Under the pieces are notes generated by a model. It searched no databases, was not told the origin of the DNA, and worked only from the letters and a program-made list of their open reading frames with translations. This document shows, piece by piece, positions 18,810-28,176 of a stretch of DNA of 64,000 nucleotides. The DNA comes from Candidatus Heimdallarchaeota archaeon (GTDB lineage: Archaea > Asgardarchaeota > Heimdallarchaeia > Heimdallarchaeales > Kariarchaeaceae), in NCBI GenBank assembly GCA_026702845.1, contig JADCLS010000002.1:310001-374000 (forward strand), read 5' to 3'. A program made the position numbers and the translations under genes. Numbering within the stretch: position 1 is the first letter of the stretch; each line of letters starts with the position of its first letter.

Positions 18810-19928
18810 ATGGCAAGAACTGCAAACATAGCAATTATCCCGGGTGATGGAATTGGTAAAGAGGTCGTTACGCAAGGAGTACGTATACTTGATTATCTTT
18901 CAGATCAATTTTCACTTGAATTTGATTGTAGTTTCATTGATGGAGGAGCACAATATTATCTAAATAAGGGAAAGGAATGGGAAGATGGAGCATTTGAACA
19001 ATGTAAAAAAGCAGATGCGATTTTTCTTGGAGCGGTTGGATGGCCAAAAGCATCATTACCTGATGGGAATATTGCTGGTGCTGGCATTGTATTCGGTTTA
19101 AGATTTGGATTGGATTTATATGCTAATGTTCGACCTACAAAACTATATGCGGGGGTCAAACATAAGATCCATGGACAATTCAGACGAGTATGGGAATCTG
19201 TAGATATGGTGACTGTACGTGAAAATACTGAAGGATTGTATACACCCATACGTGGATCACTGAACCGTTATATGAATGAGGAACTAGCTATTGATACTAT
19301 GGTCACAACTGAAAAAGGAGCTAGAAGGATCATTGATTTTGCATTCAAGCTAGCTCTGCAACGAAAAGGAGCCCCCGGAGATGGAGTGTCTAGGGTAACC
19401 TGTGTGGATAAAAGTAATGTCCTACAAGGAAGTAGATTATTCAGGTCAATTTTTGATGAGATTGCTACTGGATACCCATCCGTAGAAAGAGATTATGCCT
19501 ATATAGATGCCTATTTACAATGGCTTATACGCAATCCAGAACGATATGATGTCACGGTTAGTGAGAATCTCATGGGTGATATTTCATCAGATTTAGCAGC
19601 TGTTCTTGGCGGTTCTCTTGGGATGGCCGCATCTGCGAATATTGGTGATAATCATGGATTATTTGAACCAGTGCATGGGTCTGCACCCAAACATGCTGGA
19701 CGAAATATTAGTAATCCCATCGGGGCGATTTCCAGTTTGAAAATGATGTGTGAATATCTTCATACTAAGGAGCATGGTGAAGATTATAAGAGAGCTGCAG
19801 ATGCTATCGACTTTGCCATTGAGAGAACAATAAGGCAAAATACTCATCTCACCTATGATCTAGGAGGTTCTGCCTCAACACAGGAATGTACAGATGCAAT
19901 AATCAAAAATATCATCTTAGTGGAATGA
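18810..19928 (+). CDS. Isocitrate/isopropylmalate dehydrogenase family enzyme
   Basis: A 372-residue NAD(P)-dependent beta-decarboxylating dehydrogenase. Motifs are NIAIIPGDGIGKEV at the start, RENTEGLYTP (substrate-binding Arg), CVDKSNVLQGSRLFR (catalytic Lys), SENLMGDISSDLAA (metal-binding Asp residues), and GLFEPVHGSAPKHAGR. The RENTEG form is shared with tartrate/D-malate dehydrogenases as well as isocitrate dehydrogenase, and lacks the LeuB-type REL. Specificity is therefore open. I prefer the ATG at 18810 over the longer frame from 18675: family length is about 350-370, and the extra 45 residues look unlike protein of this family. Confidence 0.82.
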   Translation: MARTANIAIIPGDGIGKEVVTQGVRILDYLSDQFSLEFDCSFIDGGAQYYLNKGKEWEDGAFEQCKKADAIFLGAVGWPKASLPDGNIAGAGIVFGLRFGLDLYANVRPTKLYAGVKHKIHGQFRRVWESVDMVTVRENTEGLYTPIRGSLNRYMNEELAIDTMVTTEKGARRIIDFAFKLALQRKGAPGDGVSRVTCVDKSNVLQGSRLFRSIFDEIATGYPSVERDYAYIDAYLQWLIRNPERYDVTVSENLMGDISSDLAAVLGGSLGMAASANIGDNHGLFEPVHGSAPKHAGRNISNPIGAISSLKMMCEYLHTKEHGEDYKRAADAIDFAIERTIRQNTHLTYDLGGSASTQECTDAIIKNIILVE

Positions 19929-20014
19929 TTTGCTAGAGTAATTATTGCAATTTGGTAATCTAGTTATTATTGAGGACGAGGATTAAAAAATAATGTGAAT
20001 GAGATGAAGTTGTA

Positions 20015-20230
20015 ATGTCAGTCGATAGTATAAAAGCAGTATTAGATTCAGGAGAGTGTCCTCATTGTCAAGCACCTATAATTTCTGATGAAGATATGAC
20101 AACATATCATTGTGAACAAAGTAGGGAGCATTTTGAGCTGAAAGTGACCTTTCATGGAGGCGAGAAAATCACAGCAATTCTCAATGGTAAGGAAGTGGAT
20201 GAAACACAGCTGCGAGAGATTGAATGGTAG
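20015..20230 (+). CDS. Small zinc-ribbon-like protein
   Basis: A 71-residue protein with CPHC near residue 16 and a second cluster YHCEQSREHF near residue 31. Together these could form a single zinc site, followed by a short beta-rich tail (FELKVTFHGGEKITAIL). I do not recognise a named family. It lies between two same-strand genes with separate gaps, so it is probably transcribed on its own. The coding frame looks genuine from its amino-acid composition. Confidence 0.6.
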   Translation: MSVDSIKAVLDSGECPHCQAPIISDEDMTTYHCEQSREHFELKVTFHGGEKITAILNGKEVDETQLREIEW

Positions 20231-20348
20231 AAATAGGGAATATTTTCTTTCATTACTAGTAGTAAATTTAGCAATGTGCTGAATGTAATTTCAATAGTTC
20301 TATTAGTGCTTACATTACATTTTAAAAAATACTGTACAGAACTCACAT

Positions 20349-21251
20349 ATGGATTTTGATCTATTAATTTTCATCATTATCATTATTCTTGGAATATTTT
20401 TCGGTGTTATGGCCATACTAGTAGGAATTGGTGGGGGTCTGATGTTTGTTCCCTTCATGATTTACGGGGTCATTCTGTTACCTGGGATCAATGCCGGATT
20501 AGAACCAAAACTTGCCAGTTTGATCTCATCTTTCGTAATTATTTTCACATCCACATCAGGATTCCTGAAATACCGAACCCAGAAAATCGTGGATTTTCAG
20601 ACGGCAAAGTCTTTTCTCATGATGGCAATCCCAGGATCCATTATAGGAGCAATCCTTACTGTAGTCCTTGATGCATCAATCATCAAACTTCTATTTTCTC
20701 TCCTTATCATGTTCGCTGCAATTAGGGGCATAAATAAAGCGATTAAAGGAGGAGAGGGAGGTCTAATCAACGAGGAGAAAGCCAAGGCACTCAATCTTGA
20801 AAAAAGAGAAGTGGAGGATGCAACAGGTCAGGTTCATAGCTATTATGTCAACATGAAAGTCTCTCTACCTCTTGCATTTTTGGGTGGATTGGCTGCTGGA
20901 TTGCTAGGTGTTGGAGGAGGTATTGTATTCATGCCTGTAATGCTTTCCATTACTGGAGTCCCTGTACATTTAGCAGTAGCCACATCTTCACTTATGATCA
21001 TTATAGTGTCTATCTTTGCAGTTATTTTCAAGTCTCTTGCAATTTACAATGCAACTGGTGCAATTAATCCTGAATATTTCATTATTTATGGAATACCATT
21101 GGCCATAGGTTCGGTTGTAGGTGCAAGAATTGGTGCTGCTCGCTTAACTAAAATCAAATCAAAGAATTTGTTAGTAGCTTTCTGGGGTGTTGCCTTTATA
21201 TCAGCAATTCGTATGGGTTGGGGTGTGATTAGTGATTGGCTTGCCCAATAA
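20349..21251 (+). CDS. TauE/SafE (DUF81) family anion permease
   Basis: A 300-residue membrane protein with about eight segments in two halves. The glycine-rich signatures of the family appear twice: ILVGIGGGLMFVPFMI near residue 20 and AGLLGVGGGIVFMPVMLS near residue 190. Members export sulfite, sulfoacetate or other organic anions. The middle loop (about 125-165) is charged and cytoplasmic. A TATA-like TTTAAAAAATA (20320-20330) is about 25 bases before the ATG. The 3' end overlaps the convergent UDP-glucose dehydrogenase gene by 23 bases. Confidence 0.85.
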   Translation: MDFDLLIFIIIIILGIFFGVMAILVGIGGGLMFVPFMIYGVILLPGINAGLEPKLASLISSFVIIFTSTSGFLKYRTQKIVDFQTAKSFLMMAIPGSIIGAILTVVLDASIIKLLFSLLIMFAAIRGINKAIKGGEGGLINEEKAKALNLEKREVEDATGQVHSYYVNMKVSLPLAFLGGLAAGLLGVGGGIVFMPVMLSITGVPVHLAVATSSLMIIIVSIFAVIFKSLAIYNATGAINPEYFIIYGIPLAIGSVVGARIGAARLTKIKSKNLLVAFWGVAFISAIRMGWGVISDWLAQ

Positions 21252-22548
21252 CTAATACGGTAAAATCATTATTACGTAATGTAGAATAATCAAGTATTCG
21301 TCTCCCATCAATGATCACTTTTCCTTTCATGGTTTTAAAGGTGTCAACGGAGAGATCCTTGAATTCCTTCCATTCAGTGACCAAGATACATGCATCGGCG
21401 CCATTTAATGCATCAGCTGCAGTAGTTGCATGAGTGATGTCTGGGAGAGCCTCCTCAGCTGTTTCCTTAGCAATGGGATCATATCCTATTACTGTAGCTC
21501 CTTTCTTTAATAATTCATTTGCTATAGTAATTGATGCTGCTTCTCGCATATCATCAGTATCTGGTTTAAAAGCCAGACCCAGCAAACATATTTTGGAATC
21601 CTCAATTGTCATACAGCTCTCGAGCATGTCTATCACCCTAAGAGGTTGGAATTTATTGACTTCAAGTACACCGGGTAATAAACGACTTGGCACTCCTAGT
21701 TGCTTGGATAAATAATTGAGGGCCTTCACATCCTTTGGGAAGCAAGAACCACCAAATCCCACGCCAGCACGCAGGAATTTGCTTGAGATCCTAGAATCTA
21801 GTCCCATCCCTGTGGCAACATCACCCACATCTATTTCTAGTTTTTCAGAAATATTAGCAATTTCATTGATATACGAGATCTTGAGTGCAAGAAATGAGTT
21901 TGAAGCATATTTAATCATCTCAGCTGCAGAAGGAGATGTCCTCATCTTCTCACAGGTGAAAGTATTATAGAGTTCATTGATATGCTCAAATGATCGATCA
22001 TCAATAGCACCGATCACGACCCTGTCTGGATCAGAAAAATTGGATATAGCCAATCCCTCCATCAAGAATTCAGGATTCATTCCCAAGCCAAAATCTTCTC
22101 CTGCCTTCTTTCCCTGAGATTCCAAAAGATCCTTCACAATTCCAGTTGTTGTACCAGGTACGACAGTGGATTTCACCACAAAAACCTTGTACTCATCTTT
22201 ATCCTTCATACAATTGGCAATCTCCCGTACCTCACCAGTCATGATGTCTAGATTAATACTCCCATCTTCACTACTAGGTGTGGCTAGACATAAGAATATG
22301 ATATCTGAGTTCGCAAGGAGTTCATCTCTATCAAGGGTGGCCCGTAGTAACTTTCTCTCAAGCACGACATCTTTCAACATCTCCTCCAAGCCATTCTCAA
22401 AGATGGGTGGTACACCTGAGTTAATTTTATTCACTTTATCCTCAACGATATCAAGGCAGGTGACCTCGTAGCCAATATCAGCAAAGCAGGCTCCTGTGAC
22501 AAGACCGACATAGCCAGTACCAATCACACCAATTCTTTTTTTACTCAT
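21229..22548 (-). CDS. ugd: UDP-glucose 6-dehydrogenase
   Basis: A 439-residue enzyme that oxidises UDP-glucose to UDP-glucuronate with two NAD+. It has the N-terminal Rossmann motif GTGYVGLVTGACFADIGYEV, the catalytic cysteine in GVGFGGSCFPKDVKAL, and a C-terminal UDP-binding domain (GLAFKPDTDDMREAAS). Close relatives act on UDP-N-acetylglucosamine or GDP-mannose, but the pattern fits UDP-glucose best. The product feeds surface glycan synthesis; no glycosyltransferase is adjacent. Single gene. Confidence 0.88.
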   Translation of the reverse strand: MSKKRIGVIGTGYVGLVTGACFADIGYEVTCLDIVEDKVNKINSGVPPIFENGLEEMLKDVVLERKLLRATLDRDELLANSDIIFLCLATPSSEDGSINLDIMTGEVREIANCMKDKDEYKVFVVKSTVVPGTTTGIVKDLLESQGKKAGEDFGLGMNPEFLMEGLAISNFSDPDRVVIGAIDDRSFEHINELYNTFTCEKMRTSPSAAEMIKYASNSFLALKISYINEIANISEKLEIDVGDVATGMGLDSRISSKFLRAGVGFGGSCFPKDVKALNYLSKQLGVPSRLLPGVLEVNKFQPLRVIDMLESCMTIEDSKICLLGLAFKPDTDDMREAASITIANELLKKGATVIGYDPIAKETAEEALPDITHATTAADALNGADACILVTEWKEFKDLSVDTFKTMKGKVIIDGRRILDYSTLRNNDFTVLVIGQANH

Positions 22549-22599
22549 TGTTTGTGGTTTGAAATTGTCTTTTCAAAAATCTACCCAAATATGACGATA

Positions 22600-23745
22600 C
22601 TATTTTCGTAAAATTTCCCTTGCGATTACTAATTTTCGAACCTCTGTAGTTCCAGCACCTATTTCCAGTAGCTTAGCATCACGCATGAATTTTTCTACTT
22701 TGTACTCCTTCATGTAGCCATATCCGCCTAATATCTGGATCGCATCTAAGGCATGCATAGTTGATCGTTCGGCTGCATACATAATCGATGCAGCTGCTGC
22801 AGCATTTGCCTTGTGATCCTTTTGTATCTCGGTTAATGCCCAGTAAACTAGTAACTCAGAGGCTTTGGTCTCGGTGTACATATTAGCAAGTTTATCCTGG
22901 ATCATCTGAAATTGCGAAATTGGCTTACCAAATTGCTCTCTCTCCTTGGAATACTGTAATGCCATTTCAAGTACAGTCTTGGATATGGCCATATTGATGG
23001 AAGCCAGTACTGCTCGCTCACAGGAAAGACCAGACATTACTATACGACTACCTTTATTGAGCTCTCCAAGCAGATGAGACTTTGGTACAGCCACATCATC
23101 CATGAATACCTCACTTGTTTTGCTCCCACGCATTCCCATTTTATCGAATGGAGTACCTGTACTGACTCCTTTGAGATTCATGGGCATGATAAAAGCAGAA
23201 ATCCCCTTTGATCCCAATTCTGGTGCAGTTTTTGCATATACCATGGACACATCAGCCAGTGATGCATTTGTGATGAAAGTTTTGGATCCATTAAGAATAA
23301 AATAATCACCATCTTCAGCTGCAGTAGTTTTCATTGACAGGGCATCAGATCCGGACCCGGGTTCAGTTAGAGCAAGAGCACCCATCCACTCACCTGAGGC
23401 AATTTTGGACACAAATTCCTCTCGTTGCCAATCATTGGAATTACGATACATATTATCGACAGTTAGATTTGAATGAGCTCCAATAGATAAAGCAAAAGCA
23501 GGTGAGATACGAGCGAGTTCTTCAAGAATTATTGCCTGTGCTATGTAATCTGCATCAGCACCACCATATTTCTCAGGTATCGTTGGGGCCAAGAGACCAA
23601 GTTCTCCTAGTTCCTTGAAGAGATCCATGGGAAAATAATCCTCTCTATCCATCTTCTCAGCCACTGGCTCAAGCCTGTTCAGTGCAAAATCTCGTACGGT
23701 TTCCCGAATTAACTGATGTTCATCTGTGAATAGTGTATCTAACAT
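22600..23745 (-). CDS. Acyl-CoA dehydrogenase, isovaleryl-CoA-dehydrogenase-like
   Basis: A 381-residue FAD enzyme of full length. The FAD/substrate motif ALALTEPGSGSD and the later QILGGYGYMKEY are present. At the position where medium-chain enzymes carry the catalytic Glu (xYEGT), this protein has EIGAGTTEVRKL. The Glu instead sits in an earlier helix (SCERAVLA), the arrangement of isovaleryl-CoA dehydrogenase. This suggests branched-chain acyl-CoA substrates such as leucine-derived isovaleryl-CoA, though long-chain enzymes share the shift. Electron acceptor would be ETF, which is not encoded in the window. Confidence 0.88.
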   Translation of the reverse strand: MLDTLFTDEHQLIRETVRDFALNRLEPVAEKMDREDYFPMDLFKELGELGLLAPTIPEKYGGADADYIAQAIILEELARISPAFALSIGAHSNLTVDNMYRNSNDWQREEFVSKIASGEWMGALALTEPGSGSDALSMKTTAAEDGDYFILNGSKTFITNASLADVSMVYAKTAPELGSKGISAFIMPMNLKGVSTGTPFDKMGMRGSKTSEVFMDDVAVPKSHLLGELNKGSRIVMSGLSCERAVLASINMAISKTVLEMALQYSKEREQFGKPISQFQMIQDKLANMYTETKASELLVYWALTEIQKDHKANAAAAASIMYAAERSTMHALDAIQILGGYGYMKEYKVEKFMRDAKLLEIGAGTTEVRKLVIAREILRK

Positions 23746-23814
23746 ATTTTGAAGATTTATTTGTTTTTAATAAAGAATTCTACGGATTTAATAGAGATTG
23801 ATGTATTTGTTTGC

Positions 23815-24735
23815 TTATTTACCATCTTTGAGGTAACCACGGCTGATGAGTATTTTGAATTCCTCAAATCCGAGTTTTGCTCCATCTTTGTATCTCTGGA
23901 AGATTTCCTCGGCTTTGTCGGTTAATTCTTGCTCTTGGGCCTTGGCAGCATCTTGCTTTCTCTTCTTCCTCTCTGTAGCTGTTTCCTGACCGAGTTGTTT
24001 TCGTATCTTATCAGATTCAGCTGCGACAGCATTAATATTCTTTCGAATCTTTTTGATATCTTCGTTGAGATTTAGGATTTTCTTATGATCCTCATCTGCA
24101 GATGAGCGGATTTTCTTAGCATCTTTCAGCTGGCCTAGCATGGTTTCATGATAATTCTGACTTCTCTCAGCTAATACCTGAACTTCCTTGTGATGAATAA
24201 GGGCTTCTCCACGTAACTTTCGCAGTTTCTTGTTAATAACTTTGAATTCTTCACGCTTCCCTTCTACTACTTCTAGTTGTTCCATCTCCTTGGTGAGTCG
24301 CTCAATTTTGTTAATAAATTCCTTCTCTTCTTCGGGTTTCAAATTTCCCTTTGTCTGATAAGTAATTTCTAGAGTCTGGATCTGTTTTGCGATCTTGGAA
24401 TGCTTGGAGTTTTTCTTGTATCCAGTATTAATACCAATATCTTTCATTTCCTCTTCTAACTTCTCAAGCTCTCTAACAACAATTGCTATATCTTCTTGTC
24501 GAAGATCTCTGAGTGCCTTTTGAAGTTTAACTTCTTCATTGACCGAGTCACGATTTTCCCGGGTTTCTTTCGCCTGTTGAAATAATTCTTTTACTTTTGA
24601 ATTTTTCTCATCTCTTTGTATTTTAAGTTCATTACGCTGTTTCTCAACCTCACGAACCTTTGCTATTAAATCCCGCTTTTGTTCTCGCAAAGCTTGCAAG
24701 TTATCCTTGGGAGATTTATCGGGATCTATGTTCAC
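23815..24735 (-). CDS. Archaeal coiled-coil protein, COG1340-like
   Basis: A 306-residue, almost entirely helical protein rich in Glu, Lys and Arg with heptad patterning from about residue 10 to 260. A short C-terminal domain (AEEIFQRYKDGAKLGFEEFKIL) matches the end of the widespread archaeal COG1340 coiled-coil family, sometimes misannotated as phosphoserine phosphatase. The role is unknown; it is presumably structural or a scaffold in the cytoplasm. It sits alone between the acyl-CoA dehydrogenase and asnS genes. Confidence 0.7.
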   Translation of the reverse strand: MNIDPDKSPKDNLQALREQKRDLIAKVREVEKQRNELKIQRDEKNSKVKELFQQAKETRENRDSVNEEVKLQKALRDLRQEDIAIVVRELEKLEEEMKDIGINTGYKKNSKHSKIAKQIQTLEITYQTKGNLKPEEEKEFINKIERLTKEMEQLEVVEGKREEFKVINKKLRKLRGEALIHHKEVQVLAERSQNYHETMLGQLKDAKKIRSSADEDHKKILNLNEDIKKIRKNINAVAAESDKIRKQLGQETATERKKRKQDAAKAQEQELTDKAEEIFQRYKDGAKLGFEEFKILISRGYLKDGK

Positions 24736-24928
24736 TAATAATTCTGCTGACAGGATCTATCACCATTTTCATTTGTCATATCGATCTTCCAATCGATCAC
24801 GGATTACAATTGAATTAATCAAAGAAAAATCAAGTAACCTAAGTTGGAAATGATTAATGTATATAAATAATATATGATAAGGTGCGATTGAATTATTCCA
24901 AAATTTCCACAAATAATCAGTCGATATC

Positions 24929-26215
24929 CTATGGAGATAATCTTGTAACTGTACGAGGGAAAAGGGTAATTTCCCTGATGTGTTCCACTCCCAAGAGATA
25001 GATGATGAAGCGTTCAAGACCCATACCAAATCCTGAATGCCTTACTGAGCCATAACGTCTTAGATCCAAGTACCAGTAATACTCATCAGGATTGACGGGT
25101 GGATCCATCTGGGCCATACGTTCAAGCATGGAATCAATATCTGTCTCACGTTCACCACTTCCGATGAGTTCACCACATTGTGGGAAGAGAAAATCTGCAG
25201 ATTTCGTTAATTCTGGATTCTCCTCATCAATTTTATGATAAAATGGTTTCATTTTCTTGGGGAATTTATGCAGGATCACCGGTTCTCCAAAATGCTCAAT
25301 GAGTTGTCGTTCAGGAGCATCGGAGATATCCTCACCATGAGGGATCTCAATATCATATTCCTCTTTTAAAATGGTGATGGCATCATCATAGGTGACCCGT
25401 TTGAAAGGTGTGCTAATTGGCTTCAGATCCCGATCCCATAGTTTCAAGATATCTTGATCTAACTCAATTACACGATCGATAACATGTTTGATCATTCCCT
25501 CAATAAAGGCCACAAGCCCCTCAAAATCCATAAATGCATGTTCGGTTTCTACATGTCTATACTCAGTAAGATGCCTACGTGTCTTGCTTTTCTCAGCCCT
25601 AAAGGAGGGAAGAATACAAAATACATCACGCAAAGAGAAAATGGCAGCCTCTAGATATAGCTGTGATGATTGGGTTAAATATGCCTCACGATCAAAATAC
25701 TGGATCTCAAACAACTCAGATCCACCTTCAGCTTGTGCTTCTACAATTAATGGGGGAAATACTTCCTCTAACCCCTTGGAGTAAAAGTACTCACGCAGAT
25801 ATTTGAGAACATGACTCTGGAATCGTAGTACAGATGATGATTTAGGCCCTCTTATAACAATATGTCTCTTGTCCAGCTTTACATCTGTGTTGGACTCATG
25901 CGTCACTGTCTGCTCATAGGTCTCATCTGATGGATGGAGAACTTCAAATGAGGATACTTGGATCTCAAAGCCCAGGTTTGCTCTCGTATCCTCTATCACT
26001 GTTCCATTGATTTTCAATGATGCTCCTTTGTATACCTCTTCAATTTTGCTGAATTCCTCACCGAGAACAGCTTGTTTTATTGTTGCTTGGACCTCCCCAG
26101 TGCCATCAAAAAGAGATACGAATACTAGTTTCTTGCCTTGTTTTCTCATTCTGCTGATCCATGCCTCAACAGTTACCTGTTGTCCAACATGATCTTTTAG
26201 TTCAATAATTCTCAT
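24929..26215 (-). CDS. asnS: Asparaginyl-tRNA synthetase, archaeal type
   Basis: A 428-residue class IIb aminoacyl-tRNA synthetase. The N-terminal OB anticodon-binding domain spans about 1-105 (VTVEAWISRMRKQGKKLVFV). Motif 2 is PSFRAEKSKTRRHLTEYRH and motif 3 GFGMGLERFIIYLLG. It ends IREITLFPRTVTRLSP. The phrase QLYLEAAIFSLRDVF and the motif 2 form match archaeal AsnRS-like enzymes, which are close to AspRS. I favour asparagine, with aspartate as the main alternative. Family length is normal. Confidence 0.85.
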   Translation of the reverse strand: MRIIELKDHVGQQVTVEAWISRMRKQGKKLVFVSLFDGTGEVQATIKQAVLGEEFSKIEEVYKGASLKINGTVIEDTRANLGFEIQVSSFEVLHPSDETYEQTVTHESNTDVKLDKRHIVIRGPKSSSVLRFQSHVLKYLREYFYSKGLEEVFPPLIVEAQAEGGSELFEIQYFDREAYLTQSSQLYLEAAIFSLRDVFCILPSFRAEKSKTRRHLTEYRHVETEHAFMDFEGLVAFIEGMIKHVIDRVIELDQDILKLWDRDLKPISTPFKRVTYDDAITILKEEYDIEIPHGEDISDAPERQLIEHFGEPVILHKFPKKMKPFYHKIDEENPELTKSADFLFPQCGELIGSGERETDIDSMLERMAQMDPPVNPDEYYWYLDLRRYGSVRHSGFGMGLERFIIYLLGVEHIREITLFPRTVTRLSP

Positions 26216-26290
26216 CTATAAAAAACAGTTCTCTCAGATGTTATAATAATTTCGTTTATGTACGCGTTACAAGGGCACTATAAATACTTA

Positions 26291-26575
26291 TTACGATTCT
26301 TCTTCAGGTTTGGTTTCTTCTTCTACCTCATCAAAGGACCAAGCCTCTGGTGGTGGAGTACGAATCATAGTAAGACCAATCCATACAACAATACCAAGCA
26401 CACCTAGTACGCCTATGAATATCGGGATGGCCACAGCCCACCACAATGGTTCAAATCCATCGGGAAGGACATTAGGTTGGAGTAGTGGATGAAAAATCAG
26501 GAAGTAAGTTTCAAGTGCAATGCCAACAGCACCAATTCCTGCCATAATAGCACCATATATTTTATCGTTAACCAT
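26291..26575 (-). CDS. Small two-segment membrane protein
   Basis: A 94-residue protein with two hydrophobic segments (about 8-30 and 46-70) and a C-terminal acidic tail (EEVEEETKPEEES). No family is recognised. The loop between segments contains several prolines. Its own promoter probably lies in the 130-base gap upstream. Confidence 0.55.
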   Translation of the reverse strand: MVNDKIYGAIMAGIGAVGIALETYFLIFHPLLQPNVLPDGFEPLWWAVAIPIFIGVLGVLGIVVWIGLTMIRTPPPEAWSFDEVEEETKPEEES

Positions 26576-26708
26576 AGTTTATTTCTCCTAATTTGGTTAT
26601 AGTCTACATATAAATTACGCAATTTTAAGTATTATCTCCTCATTAAAAATCAAAGATCAGCATATTATCTTGAATTGATTTTCTTATACTTTCAAATCTT
26701 AAGGTATC

Positions 26709-28118
26709 TCAATCTATATCAAGCCAGATATTTCGAATAACCGGATATTTGGCCATTTCTATATCATCTTTTGCGATCACATGTATTTGATTTTGACGAG
26801 CAGTTTGAATAATGAAGGAATCAGATGCAAAAGTATCGATCACGACTTTAGAGTTAAGGACAATTGCAGGTTTGACAGGAAGAACATACTCAAATCCCTT
26901 CGCAGGTGGGCTAACATTGATGAAAAGATCATAGGTATCACTATATGCGTCAATCTCATGAATGACCTTCTGATGTATTTTTTCAAAGATTTGTATATCA
27001 TCAGTATCATCTGTTCGCATCACAATCTCATCAAGTTCAAAGTTCCTTAAGGCAGTCAGAACAGATAAGATATCAAATCCTGTTCCCTCAATATATACTC
27101 GATTTATTTGTTTTCTAAATGGTTCTAATAGGTTGATCATTGCATTTACTTTCGTATTGTATCCCTTATTTTGATCACCAGTTCTAACAACTAAATCACA
27201 AGTAGAACTAAGTAAAACAGATTGATCCTTCACATCAAGTAGATCAACAACTTGTACTTGCCACTGATCACAGATGTATAATCCAGATATATCCCGATCT
27301 GTCATCCAATGTATCATCTGATGCAATTCAGGTATCTGTTTAATAGTAACCTCTAAATACACCGCTGGTGGATCAACTCCCTTCATCATTGAGCCAATTA
27401 TCCCCTCTCGCCCAGTATACTCTTCATCACAAATACCAAAAAAATGTCTAGCTCCTGGTGTAGAACCACGTCTGATAACACCAATCGGGAGCATTCCTGC
27501 CATCTCAGGTTCTTCGAAGTCCATATCTGCACGACCATAGGTCCAAAGAGATCCCAAGTCTTTGTACTTAATTCTGGTTACACTTCCCAATCTTCCTATT
27601 CCAACTATTATATAATCTATATGATTTTTCTTCAACAAAGTTGACCAACGCCATAGTGTTAAAATATCATTTACATGATTAGGTGTCGCTGAGATTTTCA
27701 GAATAGCATTGGGATATTTCTTAAAAAGTGGGAGAACTGAGTTGATTGCAATTTTAGCCATACCCTCAAAATCAAACAAAGTAATGATGGGTATCGTACT
27801 ACTTTCAAGTTCCTTTAACACAGGCATATCGAGAGGATATTCCAATCTGATATATGGTGGCTCGAGTTTCGCAATTTCCTTCAGGAGGTTTAAACGACCC
27901 ATAAAAGGTGGGGCAATCTCTTCATCTATCCACTGGCTTCTATGGGAGAGTATATAGGGAATGTGTACATCTTTCAGAATTTCTTTGAGTTCCGAGAGAT
28001 CAATTTCCTTTAGTGAATCAAGACGAATTTCAAACATATCACTACCTTGATCATTGTTCTCTAGTATTAACTGCCTTAATTGAGATAACTCTTCCACTAA
28101 AAGAACTGAGCAAATCAT
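26709..28118 (-). CDS. AroD-AroE-like fusion lacking key catalytic residues (probable pseudoenzyme)
   Basis: A 469-residue protein. Residues 1-225 follow type I 3-dehydroquinate dehydratase: EIRLD (30-34), SHR (58-60), the Schiff-base lysine LKIS (K141) and SVTRI (R182). The catalytic histidine expected in SYHDF is Phe115 (TLFDFE), and the late APGQ motif is absent. Residues 235-469 align in order with shikimate dehydrogenase: IIG, GL, GYNT, a Rossmann strand, INVSP and VVID. The catalytic lysine of VTIPHK is Gln287, and the aspartate of GYNTD is Lys323. So both active sites look disabled while both folds persist. It may be a regulatory or repurposed protein. No other aromatic-pathway gene is nearby. 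Confidence 0.75.
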   Translation of the reverse strand: MICSVLLVEELSQLRQLILENNDQGSDMFEIRLDSLKEIDLSELKEILKDVHIPYILSHRSQWIDEEIAPPFMGRLNLLKEIAKLEPPYIRLEYPLDMPVLKELESSTIPIITLFDFEGMAKIAINSVLPLFKKYPNAILKISATPNHVNDILTLWRWSTLLKKNHIDYIIVGIGRLGSVTRIKYKDLGSLWTYGRADMDFEEPEMAGMLPIGVIRRGSTPGARHFFGICDEEYTGREGIIGSMMKGVDPPAVYLEVTIKQIPELHQMIHWMTDRDISGLYICDQWQVQVVDLLDVKDQSVLLSSTCDLVVRTGDQNKGYNTKVNAMINLLEPFRKQINRVYIEGTGFDILSVLTALRNFELDEIVMRTDDTDDIQIFEKIHQKVIHEIDAYSDTYDLFINVSPPAKGFEYVLPVKPAIVLNSKVVIDTFASDSFIIQTARQNQIHVIAKDDIEMAKYPVIRNIWLDID

Positions 28119-28176
28119 GCCTGTTTTTCAATTTTAGAATCACTTCATAAGGTTGAATATACAAAACAAGCCTATT

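Noticed and set aside
24769..25029. 86-codon minus-strand ORF at the 3' end of asnS
   Set aside because: It is in another frame of asnS and its downstream spacer; composition is not protein-like.
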